A DNA stretch of 28,213 bases from a virus: IMG/VR virus record IMGVR_UViG_3300048922_000163, positions 1 through 28,213 of that record. One strand, 5' to 3'. The position numbers and the translations under genes were made by a program. Below are positions 1 to 8,569 of this stretch, in pieces; position 1 is the first letter of the stretch; every line of letters begins with the position of its first letter. A model generated the notes under the pieces. The model ran no database searches. It was given only the letters and a program-made list of their open reading frames with translations, and was not told where the DNA came from.

Positions 1-72
1 GTACCATCCGCGTGCCCGGGATGGCCGGGCTGCCAAGGATCGTCAGGCCCCTGGCCAACCGTGAGAGATCGA

Positions 73-438
73 ATGAACCTGATGCATTCGTCGATGGACG
101 AGCTTCGAAACTATCGGACGAGCACCAGGCAGCTCCTGGCTGAAGGCAAAGATGCCCTATCCGTGATGGTTGCTGTGGATAGTCGGCTGATTGAGGTTTC
201 GAATCATGTAGCCATCTGCCATCGTGTTCTGGCCGAGAGCAGGGCCAACCTACCCTTCAGCATGTTTGCCAGGCGGAAGAAGATCCTTGCCAGTATCGAG
301 CGGACAGGCAACATCCTTGAAGAGCTCGACCAAATTCAGTACGAGCTCGTTGATGTGAAGGGGCAATGCGTGGGCATGCTACGAAGCGAGCTCCAGGGAA
401 TGCAGCGCGCTATCAACCAGCTATTGGGGAAATCATGA
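73..438 (+). CDS. Hypothetical helical/coiled-coil protein, first gene of left cassette
   Basis: The protein is about 121 aa, cytoplasmic and almost wholly helical by composition, with no cysteine-rich or catalytic motif that I recognise. The heptad-like spacing of Leu/Ile in the C-terminal half (around ILEELDQIQYELVDVK) suggests a coiled coil. I chose ATG at 73 because GAGAG lies a few bases upstream; a GTG at 61 in the same frame would add four residues but has no ribosome-binding site. Its TGA overlaps the next gene's ATG (ATGA at 435-438), so the pair is probably translationally coupled. G+C over 61-360 is about 53% (159 of 300 counted), well below the virion genes, which suggests later acquisition. 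No function can be assigned; it may be a cargo (moron) gene. Confidence 0.6.
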   Translation: MNLMHSSMDELRNYRTSTRQLLAEGKDALSVMVAVDSRLIEVSNHVAICHRVLAESRANLPFSMFARRKKILASIERTGNILEELDQIQYELVDVKGQCVGMLRSELQGMQRAINQLLGKS

Positions 439-791
439 ACGACGAGCCATTCGACCGCGCCGCGCCTTCGTTGCCGCCGCCGATGACCGTTGGGCGGTAT
501 GTGCGTGAGCACTTCACCGGAACCGTTCGCAAGTACATCGCGTGGGCATCCATCAGCGTCCCCGCGTCGGGCGCAATTCGCTTGCGAGAATCAGGTTTCG
601 AGTGGTGGAAGCTGGCATTGCTGCCGCTGGCATGGGTGTTGGCCTGCACGCTTGCATGCGTGGTCGTAACAGTGGCGCTTGCGGCTACTGGCTGGTGGAA
701 GCTTCACACCCGCATCAACCCCTACATCCCGGTGACCATCGCCATGGTTGCAGCCATCCTTGGCTACATCCTGGTATTCAACTTCTACTGA
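435..791 (+). CDS. Hypothetical inner-membrane protein, second gene of left cassette
   Basis: This is a 118-aa protein with a polar, proline-containing N-terminus of about 55 residues, then a long hydrophobic segment (about 58-86) and a second one at the C-terminus (about 98-117). It is most likely a two-pass inner-membrane protein. The ATG at 435 overlaps the stop of the upstream gene; a GTG at 366 in the same frame would lie inside that gene and is unlikely. The gene converges on the ejection-protein gene on the other strand and the two coding ends overlap by 7 bp (785-791), leaving no room for a terminator. A membrane protein paired with a coiled-coil protein at the end of a late operon is a common layout for prophage superinfection-exclusion cargo, but that role is inference. 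Confidence 0.6.
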   Translation: MNDEPFDRAAPSLPPPMTVGRYVREHFTGTVRKYIAWASISVPASGAIRLRESGFEWWKLALLPLAWVLACTLACVVVTVALAATGWWKLHTRINPYIPVTIAMVAAILGYILVFNFY

Positions 792-3040
792 GCTGGATCG
801 TCCTCGCGGCGACCACCGGTGATTTCGATTTCCAGCGGTTCATCACTACCCGCAGTGGCCGTAGCGGTTAGGTAGGCAGCCAGGTCATTGGCCCGGCGCG
901 ACCCCGGCGGAAGCCTCGATAGCTCGATCAGTGCGCGGCGCCCATCCGAGTTCACCATCATCCTGGCCACCCGGTTGAAGCCTGCGATCGGTGCCGCGGT
1001 GCCGGCCGCAGCCCGCAGGCTGGCGTTCTTGAATGCGTCCACGAATCCGTTTGACGCTTGGACCACCTCGCCGTATGGGCCGGTACCACTGAAGTTCACC
1101 CCGAACTTGTCGCCCATCCGGCGAGCTGCCTGCATCGCGTCCATGATCTCCGCCATCTCGGAGGGGTCGAACGTGGCCTGAAGATTCTCGATCTTGTCCG
1201 GCTTGTCGCCGCCCAATGCCTTCACGAAACCACTGGCATTGAAGGGCACGTGGTTCGCACCCGCGGAGGCCGGTGCAGTCCGCGCCGTCGCCAGCGCATC
1301 CTCTACGATCATGCGCTTGTACTGGCCCCATACTTCAGGCTCGTTCCTTTCCATGAAGTAGCGGACCTGGGACAGCTCGGAGGGCTTCATGGAATTGATC
1401 CGCTGGATGACCGTCTCCGGCGGCAGCGAGTAGCTGGTGAAGCCATCCACGTCTACCTTGTCGCCCAGCAACCTGCGCAGCGGGCTCTGCTCGATCTTGC
1501 GCAACAGGTCCGTATGGTTGCGATACTCGTCGTTGGCCGCCTTCAGCATTTCGCTCGGGCGCGTGACGGTGGTCCCGGCAGGTACGACACCGTTCTGCCC
1601 GAAGCCCGCTGCCTCGTCCAGCCGCTGCCCGGCAGAGTCGATGTCATCGCTGATCGCCGCATACATGCGCTTGGCAAACGTCTTGTTGACGTTTCTATCA
1701 ACGTTGCTCAGCAGGTTGGCTTGGCCACGCGCTGCGGCACCATAGGAGCTGCGAGACTTGCGCGCCGAATCGAGGCTGAAGCCATCCTTGCCACTCAGCT
1801 CGTCCAGCATCCGCTGAGCCTGAGTCCGAACCCGACGGGCGTCAGCGCCGAGTACGTCGGTGTTTTCTCCGATGATGTCCTGTAGGACTTGGCGGGTCTT
1901 GGCATAGTCCACCACCGGGGCATCGCCCACCATGCGCCGAATTGCGCCGTACTGCTGCTTGGCCACGTCCTCCCGACGATCAACAACGCGCTTCACAGCC
2001 TGATCGACGGATTCCTGAACCCGCTGCCCAATGCCCTGAGCGGAAGCACTGTTGGGACTGATCCTGTCCATGATCCGATTGACGTTGGCGATAGCCTGGT
2101 TGGCGATCTTCTCGTCCGCCTGGAATGCTGTATCGGCAGAGAACACGCTTTGCCTGGCCATGTTCTCCAGCCCGGTCTGCGCCCGGCTGCCACTGACCAT
2201 GCCCGGCGTCAGGTCGATGCCGGTACGCTGGGCCAGCGCCTCACCCTCAGCAGCAAATGGCTTGGAATTCGCGCGCTCGTTGAAGTAGTTCAGCGCTCGG
2301 GCGGTCACGTTCTGCGGCAGGACGTTCTCGCCGACCGACATGGCTGCGCGGCCAAGGCCTGCCAACCCACCACCGAATGCTGCGCTCAGGGCGGTGTTGT
2401 TCAGTCGCTCGCCGTCCTGTGCGACGGGCTGCAGTGCACCCTGAATGGCACCGCCGGTGGCGGCTTGGCCGATGGCTCGCGCAGCACCGGCGCCGCGAGC
2501 GGCAACGCCCACCGGCAGCACCGGAGCCGTGTTCACAAAGTCCCCCAGAACCCCACCAACCATTCCTCCGCCCGAACTGGTCAGCGCCTGCGACGCAATC
2601 CGCTCCTGGTTCGTCTCCTGCTGCAGCTCGTTGGACAGTCCGCCGAAGTAGTCGGCAACGCTGCGGCGAGCGTCGGCGAGGCCTTGGCCACCGACATCGC
2701 CCCACAGGTCAGCGCCGAGCCGCGTGCCGCCGGCGAAAGAATCAACCAGAGCCTGCTTGGCGCCCTGGTACAGGTTCGGAAGTGAACGTCCGTAGCCGGC
2801 GGCGAAGTTGTCGAGGAAGCTGGTGTTGTCGATCTCGGCCTGCCGAGCAGCGGCCAGCGCATCGCGCTCGGCCTGCCAGCCGGCTTCCGTGAGCCGGCCG
2901 TCCGCGTGACGGAGGGGTGTATCGGCAGCTGGCTCCAATCCTTCGACCACGAATCCCGGCGGCGGCGCAGGCGATGCGACAGGCACTGCTGGCATCGAGG
3001 ATTCGAGAACGAACCCGGGCGGAAGCGGAGGCGTAGCCAT
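785..3040 (-). CDS. Large internal virion (DNA-ejection) protein
   Basis: At 751 aa this is the largest of three consecutive Ala/Gly/Gln-rich proteins downstream of the tail genes, the position held by the internal or ejection proteins of podoviruses (compare P22 gp7/gp20/gp16 and T7 gp14-16). Residues 1-40 carry two copies of a PPGFV[LV]E motif. Residues about 155-235 are small-residue-rich hydrophobic stretches that could insert into membranes, and the middle is long and helical (about 260-520). No lytic transglycosylase or peptidase motif is visible. The start overlaps the upstream stop (TAATG at 3038-3042). The call rests on position, size and composition rather than on a recognised domain. 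Confidence 0.6.
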   Translation of the reverse strand: MATPPLPPGFVLESSMPAVPVASPAPPPGFVVEGLEPAADTPLRHADGRLTEAGWQAERDALAAARQAEIDNTSFLDNFAAGYGRSLPNLYQGAKQALVDSFAGGTRLGADLWGDVGGQGLADARRSVADYFGGLSNELQQETNQERIASQALTSSGGGMVGGVLGDFVNTAPVLPVGVAARGAGAARAIGQAATGGAIQGALQPVAQDGERLNNTALSAAFGGGLAGLGRAAMSVGENVLPQNVTARALNYFNERANSKPFAAEGEALAQRTGIDLTPGMVSGSRAQTGLENMARQSVFSADTAFQADEKIANQAIANVNRIMDRISPNSASAQGIGQRVQESVDQAVKRVVDRREDVAKQQYGAIRRMVGDAPVVDYAKTRQVLQDIIGENTDVLGADARRVRTQAQRMLDELSGKDGFSLDSARKSRSSYGAAARGQANLLSNVDRNVNKTFAKRMYAAISDDIDSAGQRLDEAAGFGQNGVVPAGTTVTRPSEMLKAANDEYRNHTDLLRKIEQSPLRRLLGDKVDVDGFTSYSLPPETVIQRINSMKPSELSQVRYFMERNEPEVWGQYKRMIVEDALATARTAPASAGANHVPFNASGFVKALGGDKPDKIENLQATFDPSEMAEIMDAMQAARRMGDKFGVNFSGTGPYGEVVQASNGFVDAFKNASLRAAAGTAAPIAGFNRVARMMVNSDGRRALIELSRLPPGSRRANDLAAYLTATATAGSDEPLEIEITGGRREDDPAQ

Positions 3041-4254
3041 TATTCAGGCACCCATTGTCCGTTGATGAGGACCAGCACCTGGCCGGTCTGCGGGTTGCGG
3101 GCGCGCTGCACCGGTGCCGCCGGAGGGACTGAGCCGCCAAACGCAGCAGCAGCCGACGGCATTTCAAGGCGTGACCTCTCGCGCGGCGCAGGGATCGCGG
3201 CTTGCGCGTTGCCGAGGCCGGCCTTGATGCCTTCAAGGGCGCCTTGGCGAGCGACTGCCTTCTGTTCCAGGGTGGCCGCCGAATCGCCAGGCATCGGCAA
3301 ATACATGGGCCCGTAGATGTCGAACTCCTGCTTCGTGATGGCCGCGCCAGTGTCCTTTCGAAGGATCGCGGACAGGAACTCGGCGGCTGCCTGCTGTGCC
3401 TGCTGGCGATCGGAGGAAATGAGGCCGTTGACCAACCCTGAGTCGCCGACAAACGGGAGACCACGCAAAGCAGAGTCCAGGATGCCGCGAGCGCCCTGAT
3501 TCCCTTGGGTCATGAGGAGGTTGTCTCCGAACTTCTTCAGGAGGGCATTGGAATCACGGCCGCGGCTGAAGTAGACAATGTCCTTGCCCTGACCTTCGGT
3601 CAGCTTTCCCGGTCCGGCCGCCCCTCCTGCACCACCAGCGGTCTTGCCGCCTGGGTTCCACTGGCCGGCCACCGAAAGCGCGTGCTGCTGTCCATCCAGT
3701 GCCATCGCCTGCTGCGTTTTCGCTGCGGTGGCGTAGGAACTGGCAGCACTCGCATCCGACGCGCGCGCGCGTGCTGCATCCGCAGCGATGCTTGCCCGGC
3801 CCTGGTCAGTCGTGCTGATCCCGCCGCCGCCGGGCAGCAACCGGTTGTTGATCAGGTTCTGGCCTTGGATGGCGGCCAGGTCGACGGGGCCGTTCGCAAC
3901 GCCCATCAGGTACGCGTTTCCGCCGCCGAAATCGCCGGCCAGTGACCGAGCTACCGCTCCTTGGCGGAAGTCCTGCTCCTGCGTTGCCCCGGTGTATCCG
4001 CTGATCTTGGTCGGATCGAACCCACCGCGAAGCACAGTGGCCAGAAGATTCGCCTGAGCGGGATCCGCGACGGCGCCGCCGATGCTCGATTCCAGCTGAT
4101 CACGCGCCATCGCCTCGTCGCGCTTGATCTGTGCACCGGCCAGCAGCGTGGCCAGCTGCGCAGCACGCGTCTGGCCGGCCTGGTAGGCCCGGTCCTGCCC
4201 TGCGCCGCCACCGGCGAAGGCCTCGCCCAGCGATGCCCATCCGTTGCTTGCCAT
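3040..4254 (-). CDS. Internal virion protein (probable ejection protein)
   Basis: This is a 404-aa protein rich in Ala, Gly and Gln. I chose the start MASNGW because its ATG overlaps the TGA of the upstream gene (TGATG at 4252-4256); an open frame continues further upstream but is a shadow. The N-terminal 100 residues are helical, a Gly-rich low-complexity linker lies near residues 210-225, and the C-terminus ends with a proline-rich stretch followed by a short segment reading TGQVLVLINGQWVPE. Similar short endings occur on many phage structural proteins and may be a capping or recognition tail. It sits between two other Ala/Gly-rich virion candidates in one operon, which supports an ejection-complex role. 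No enzymatic motif was seen. Confidence 0.55.
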   Translation of the reverse strand: MASNGWASLGEAFAGGGAGQDRAYQAGQTRAAQLATLLAGAQIKRDEAMARDQLESSIGGAVADPAQANLLATVLRGGFDPTKISGYTGATQEQDFRQGAVARSLAGDFGGGNAYLMGVANGPVDLAAIQGQNLINNRLLPGGGGISTTDQGRASIAADAARARASDASAASSYATAAKTQQAMALDGQQHALSVAGQWNPGGKTAGGAGGAAGPGKLTEGQGKDIVYFSRGRDSNALLKKFGDNLLMTQGNQGARGILDSALRGLPFVGDSGLVNGLISSDRQQAQQAAAEFLSAILRKDTGAAITKQEFDIYGPMYLPMPGDSAATLEQKAVARQGALEGIKAGLGNAQAAIPAPRERSRLEMPSAAAAFGGSVPPAAPVQRARNPQTGQVLVLINGQWVPE

Positions 4255-4928
4255 CAGCCACCCCCTTGCAGACGAGCGAACAGGCTCGCGTTGTTCGCCT
4301 GCGTGATGTTGTTGGCCTGTTTGCTCAGGTCGGCCGTTCGGCCGAAGCCCGGCAGGCCGTTCATTGCGATTCCCGAGGCAGCCCCATTGGCGGCTTGGGC
4401 GGCGGCACTCAGCCACGGGTTCTGCTGGACCGACTGCAGGCGCAGCCGGGACAGGAAGTCGTCGGCCTGGGATTGGCGCCCAATCAGCCCCAGTCGGGTC
4501 TGAAGATCGCCCTCTTCCAATGCCTCTCGGGTTCGCCGCTGCTGCGGTGCGTCGATCCGCCCCATCAGGGTGGCGGCCGTTTGGCCGTAGTCGCTTACGC
4601 CCAGCGCAGCATCGTTGGCAGCAGTTCGGTATGCGTCGCTCACGGCTCCGGACTGACCCAGGCCATTTGTAGCGGCCGCCTGCGCCGCACGCGCCTGCTG
4701 CAGGTACTGCTGGGAAATGCTGCCACGCTCCGACGCCCCGTCGCTGACGGCGCGCTGAGCCAATAGGTCGGTGACCGCGCGGTCCGCTTCGTCCTGCCTG
4801 CGCGACTGCTGCCGGATCTGCGCCGCAGCCTCCCGGTCTTGGGATTTCGCGACGTTCCTCTGGTTGACGTAGTTGAGCCCTCCACCCAAGAGGGCAAGGC
4901 CTGCAGCGGCTGCCAGTTCAACGCCCAT
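4254..4928 (-). CDS. Internal virion protein (small)
   Basis: This 224-aa protein has a short hydrophobic N-terminus (about residues 4-20, Ala/Leu/Gly-rich), followed by a highly charged helical region with many Gln and Arg (about 25-75) and further amphipathic helices. A hydrophobic N-terminus followed by a coiled coil resembles the small core or ejection proteins of T7- and P22-type phages (gp14-like). The ATG at 4928 abuts the stop of the preceding gene, whose last coding base is also 4928. It is the second member of the three-gene ejection cluster. The assignment is by context and composition only. Confidence 0.5.
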   Translation of the reverse strand: MGVELAAAAGLALLGGGLNYVNQRNVAKSQDREAAAQIRQQSRRQDEADRAVTDLLAQRAVSDGASERGSISQQYLQQARAAQAAATNGLGQSGAVSDAYRTAANDAALGVSDYGQTAATLMGRIDAPQQRRTREALEEGDLQTRLGLIGRQSQADDFLSRLRLQSVQQNPWLSAAAQAANGAASGIAMNGLPGFGRTADLSKQANNITQANNASLFARLQGGG

Positions 4929-5542
4929 CAGCGGGTACCTCCTGCTCCAAAGCCGGGCTGATACAGCTGCCCGTAAACGTCACGGAAGCCGCGGCGATCC
5001 GCGGCAGATTCACGGCTGCGCCTGTAGACATCGCTCAGGCCGCCGAACACGTCACCCAGCGCATCAGTCTTCAGGCTCCCCTGTGCGGCCTGCAGATTGT
5101 TGCGGAGAGCGCTGGCGGCCTGTGTCGCGCCACCGGTCAGGCTCAACCCGCTGCCTGCTTGCGCGATCAGGTTCTGCCTGGCCGCCTCGTCCGCGTTGCG
5201 CAGGTCAGAAACTGCGCCCTGGGCCAGCCGCTCCGCAGATAGAACGCCGCGCTGGTAGTCCTCGCCGAGCGTCCGGTTTGCGTCCGCTGAGGCAGAACCA
5301 CCGGACAGGCCACTACGGGCCATGGCGAACTTCAGGCTGCGATCTGCGACGCCCTTTTGTCGCTCCAGTTCGTTGGTGTAGAACGAGCGAGTGGCGCCCA
5401 GGAAGTCATCGATCCCCGCCTGGCGACTGGGCGAACCGTAGATCGAGTTGATCTGGCCCACGGCGCGGTTGATGTTCGAAGTCCGCCATCCCTCCGCCTG
5501 TGCCGCCTCGTTGGCCGCCTTGCTCCCCTTCTGTGCGCCCAT
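4928..5542 (-). CDS. Virion-associated protein of the ejection cluster
   Basis: This is a 204-aa protein. The open frame runs upstream to 5752, but the likely start is the ATG at 5542 (MGAQKGSK), which overlaps the acetyltransferase-like gene's stop (TGATG). The sequence is rich in Ala, Ser, Gly and Arg and strongly helical, with no recognised motif. Residues about 25-70 (INSIYGSPSRQAGIDDFLGA and following) look like a segment often seen in podovirus proteins encoded next to the internal virion proteins. It is probably a virion or assembly factor. An unrelated role cannot be excluded. Confidence 0.5.
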   Translation of the reverse strand: MGAQKGSKAANEAAQAEGWRTSNINRAVGQINSIYGSPSRQAGIDDFLGATRSFYTNELERQKGVADRSLKFAMARSGLSGGSASADANRTLGEDYQRGVLSAERLAQGAVSDLRNADEAARQNLIAQAGSGLSLTGGATQAASALRNNLQAAQGSLKTDALGDVFGGLSDVYRRSRESAADRRGFRDVYGQLYQPGFGAGGTR

Positions 5543-6051
5543 CAGGCACCTCGCATCTTGGAAAAGTGGGCGATGTCCTCGCCATTGGCGCCGTACCCGC
5601 GCCACACGCCCTCTGGCTGCATGCCGAGGGATTGCTCGAACCATCGAATGGCTTCCGTGCGGCTGGTCAACGCGTTGGTCTGGACGCGCCGGGCACCGTT
5701 CTCGAACAGGCGATCCATCAGCCAGCGGCTCGCCTTGGTCATGGCCCGCCACTGCTCGGCCCAGCCTGCTTCATTGCCGACCATCCACGATTGCCAGACG
5801 CCGTTCCCGATGAACTCAAACCCGCCAGCAGCAGCGGGAGTGCCGTCGCGTCGCAGGGCTGTCACGGCATACGGGGCGGATCGAGACCATGCGCCAATCA
5901 GTGCATGTGCGGCGGTGTCCGGATCGAACTGATCGCCGCCGGTCACCGCAAGGAACTGTTCTTGCTCGCTGACGCGCATCTGGTCGGCCAGTAGCACCAG
6001 GTGCAACGGCCGACAGGCGACGATACTGCTGGGAAGATGGGCTGGAATCAT
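5542..6051 (-). CDS. GNAT-like acetyltransferase encoded among virion genes
   Basis: This 169-aa protein has the length and C-terminal signature of small GNAT proteins: ARRVQTNALTSRTEAIRWFE followed by a LGMQPEG-type turn, close to the pattern that ends RimJ/RimL-like acetyltransferases. The acetyl-CoA-binding Arg/Gln-x-x-Gly-x-Gly/Ala loop is not clear, so activity is uncertain. GNAT-like proteins are known from podovirus structural regions, where their substrate is generally unknown. No ribosome-binding site precedes the ATG at 6051; instead its ATG overlaps the TGA of a 14-codon open frame (6048-6092) that itself overlaps the upstream stop, so translation is probably coupled. Confidence 0.6.
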   Translation of the reverse strand: MIPAHLPSSIVACRPLHLVLLADQMRVSEQEQFLAVTGGDQFDPDTAAHALIGAWSRSAPYAVTALRRDGTPAAAGGFEFIGNGVWQSWMVGNEAGWAEQWRAMTKASRWLMDRLFENGARRVQTNALTSRTEAIRWFEQSLGMQPEGVWRGYGANGEDIAHFSKMRGA

Positions 6052-6092
6052 GCGGAAATGCTGACTTCCAGCCCACCTTGATCAATGGTCAT
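6048..6092 (-). CDS. Possible 14-codon coupling ORF between nozzle and GNAT-like genes
   Basis: The frame encodes MTIDQGGLEVSISA. Its ATG overlaps the TGA of the 826-aa gene (ATGA at 6089-6092) and its own TGA overlaps the ATG of the GNAT-like gene (ATGA at 6048-6051). It fills exactly the 37-bp gap between two genes, the second of which lacks a Shine-Dalgarno sequence. It may exist to carry ribosomes across the gap rather than to make a functional peptide. Chance cannot be excluded for so short a frame. Confidence 0.3.
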   Translation of the reverse strand: MTIDQGGLEVSISA

Positions 6093-8569
6093 GCCATGGG
6101 ACGGAAGTCCTGCACGTACAGGCCGAAGGCATTCCACTGCCACGCCTCGGTGCCGTCGTAGACCAGCCGCACAGCGAACGTCGGCGCCGCCATCGACATT
6201 GGCACCGGGCCACCGGTGAGCGTGTCCGGATCGACCTGGTATGCAGGCGTGAATGCCCCGCCATTGGTCTGGTCGAAGCCGACCTGGATGCCGACCTTGC
6301 CCCGCCCCACCACCTCGAACCCGTACAGCATCTTTGTGACGCCCGCCGGGCCGAAGTCCAGCCACGGCCACTGGATCACGCCTTGGAACGGGGTGAACAC
6401 ACCCGGGGAAAGCTCGTCCCCAATCACGCCGTCGACCATCCGATAGATGCGGTTGGCCGAACGCAGGTAGAGCGCGTCGCCCTGGATCGCCCAGGTGTGC
6501 ACCTCGAACGGGAAGACGTACCGCGACCACGCGCCCACCTGCCCGATCTGGGTCATGGTGTAGACGAACACCTCCGTTTGCCCACCACGGGCGAACATCA
6601 GCCAATACTGACCTGCCGCGGGGAAGTAGAGCCCGCGCGGCACCACCGCAGGATCGGCCAGCCACGCCTGCACCAGCGGGTCGATCGGCATGCCTACGTC
6701 GCCTGCCTGGAAGTTCGTGCTGCTGGCGGCGATGCCCACGCTGCGCACGCCCTGGCTGGCCAGGAACAGCAGATCGTTGCCAACCGCCGCAATGGCGCGG
6801 TGCTGGGTGCTTCCCACCGGCAGCGCGTCCAGCAGCGACATGCTGGACGGATCTTCATCGATCTGCCACAGCTGGAACGCCTCGGCGTTGAACACGGTCA
6901 GGTTGCCGCGGTAGAGGCCCATGGCCGCCACCGGATTCGCGCCGTAGTTCTGCAGGCCGGTGGGCAGGAACCCGGCATCGTTGGCGCTGCTCCAGTCCTT
7001 CGGCGCCACTGTGGCGCTGTATGGCACGGTGTCGCCATTTCCAGCGAACACTTTCGAGGCGCCGATCAGCACCACCTTGCTGTTGGGGCAGTTCGGGTCC
7101 TCTACCCGGCGGCTCACGGCCTGCCAGGTCACGCTGCCATCCACCACGGTGCCGCCAACGTTGGTTGGCCAGGCCGGCTCGCTGCCGCCGCTCACGTACA
7201 GCGGAGAAGCTGTCCAGGTGACGCGGGTGATCGCCACAGCTTCCCAGGTCACCCCGCCATCCACTACGCGCTTGCCGAGGATGTTCGGCCACGCCGGTTC
7301 GGTGGCACCGGTATGCGCCACCACGTCCTGCACGGCGCGGTATACCAGGCCTGCAGGGAGGCCATTCACGGCACCGCTGACAGAGAGGTTGTCGGCACCG
7401 GTCACGTGGTCATGGTCGCCAACCGACCACAGAGCGATGACGCCCCGGGCATACGACGCGCCGGCGGGCTTCGGCGAAACCGCAGTGGAGATCGCCGCAT
7501 CGCTGCTGACGATGTTCCCCTGCGTGTAGCTGATCATCACGTCGTCCTTGTCGTACCACCGGACCTCCACCCAGCCGCGCGTGGCGCCGGCCTTGGCCGG
7601 GCCCTGCTCGATCAGGCAGTTGGCCGTGAGCGACGCCCCATCAGCGACGACGAAGCGCGCCTGGTTCACCGCTGCGCCATCGCTGATGCGCCCGGGCAGC
7701 TCCAGCTTGCCCGAGACAATGTGCGCACCGCCTTCCAGATCCCAGCCGGTGTTGCCGTCGGTGAAGTTGCCGTTGATTGGAGCCGTCGCCGTCGGGCTCG
7801 GCAGGTTCACTGGCCTGATCAGATCGCCCTTGGCCGCCTGCTTGGCAGCAGTCCACTGCGGGACCGACCCTCCCGCCGTGCCGCTGCCCGCATTCCCCAG
7901 CGGGTTCTCCAGCGGAACGTCCTCGTTCACGGTGCCGCCAGCAGTTGCCGGCCACTGCGGTTCGGTGTCGCCGGAGCGCGCGTTGGCACCGCTCACCGAG
8001 CTGACCGTGTACTTGAAGCCGTTGTTGGCCGACGGCACCACCACATTGCCCACAGTGCGCGCCGCGTAGGCCTCCCATGTTGCGTGGCCACCACCGGTGT
8101 CCACCAGCGAATAGGCTAGGCCGTTGGGCGCTGTCGGGCTGACCAGCGCACCCGGCAGGTACGTGGTGTTGGGTGCCCAGGGTTTCCCCTCTTCCAGCCA
8201 GTAGTGATAGATCGAGCCGTCGGAGAACTCGGCCACCACGTACAGGAACCCCAGATACGGCAGCGAGTAGTGGATCTCCTTCAGCGTGGCCGCGCCGTTG
8301 CTCGGATGTTTCAGCACCACCACCGAGTAGCCGGGGCCAGCCGGCATCACCTGGTCGGCATAGACGACGAACGCTCCCTTGAAGGAGGTCAGCCCGATCG
8401 TTCCGGGCGGCAAGTCCAGCTGGATCCGCGCGGCCTGGCGCATGCGGATGGTGCGGGCAGCGGTCACGTAGCCGTTGAGCAGATCGAACAGCGCATCCTC
8501 CGACGCGCCGCCCTTGTCACGCAGGCGGGTGATGCCGGCCTTTACGGCGGACAGGTAGGTGGCACGCAT
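6089..8569 (-). CDS. Tail nozzle / packaged-DNA stabilisation protein with inserted binding modules
   Basis: This is an 826-aa beta-rich protein. Residues about 1-125 and about 495-826 look like the beta-propeller or tubular portal-closing proteins of podoviruses (P22 gp10 / T7 gp12 type), with strands such as LTVFNAEAFQLWQ and NDLLFLASQGVRSV. The centre (about 130-490) looks like an insertion. It holds ChtBD3/CBM-like segments beginning PWAPNTTYLPGALV, three copies of an EPxWPxxxGxxVxDG-type motif (about 203, 424 and 464), and a probable jelly-roll starting NGNFTDGNTGWDLEGG (about 266-400). Such modules often bind carbohydrate, so the nozzle may also contact the cell surface. The ATG overlaps the adaptor gene's TAA (TAATG). 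Confidence 0.65.
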   Translation of the reverse strand: MRATYLSAVKAGITRLRDKGGASEDALFDLLNGYVTAARTIRMRQAARIQLDLPPGTIGLTSFKGAFVVYADQVMPAGPGYSVVVLKHPSNGAATLKEIHYSLPYLGFLYVVAEFSDGSIYHYWLEEGKPWAPNTTYLPGALVSPTAPNGLAYSLVDTGGGHATWEAYAARTVGNVVVPSANNGFKYTVSSVSGANARSGDTEPQWPATAGGTVNEDVPLENPLGNAGSGTAGGSVPQWTAAKQAAKGDLIRPVNLPSPTATAPINGNFTDGNTGWDLEGGAHIVSGKLELPGRISDGAAVNQARFVVADGASLTANCLIEQGPAKAGATRGWVEVRWYDKDDVMISYTQGNIVSSDAAISTAVSPKPAGASYARGVIALWSVGDHDHVTGADNLSVSGAVNGLPAGLVYRAVQDVVAHTGATEPAWPNILGKRVVDGGVTWEAVAITRVTWTASPLYVSGGSEPAWPTNVGGTVVDGSVTWQAVSRRVEDPNCPNSKVVLIGASKVFAGNGDTVPYSATVAPKDWSSANDAGFLPTGLQNYGANPVAAMGLYRGNLTVFNAEAFQLWQIDEDPSSMSLLDALPVGSTQHRAIAAVGNDLLFLASQGVRSVGIAASSTNFQAGDVGMPIDPLVQAWLADPAVVPRGLYFPAAGQYWLMFARGGQTEVFVYTMTQIGQVGAWSRYVFPFEVHTWAIQGDALYLRSANRIYRMVDGVIGDELSPGVFTPFQGVIQWPWLDFGPAGVTKMLYGFEVVGRGKVGIQVGFDQTNGGAFTPAYQVDPDTLTGGPVPMSMAAPTFAVRLVYDGTEAWQWNAFGLYVQDFRPMA

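Noticed and set aside
3-143. Open frame entering from the left edge and ending at 143
   Set aside because: It would overlap the coiled-coil gene by about 70 bp in another frame, and only about 46 codons are visible. No motif supports it, although it could be the end of an upstream gene.
6383-8119. 578-codon plus-strand frame
   Set aside because: Antisense shadow of the 826-aa nozzle gene, with Arg/His-rich low-quality composition.
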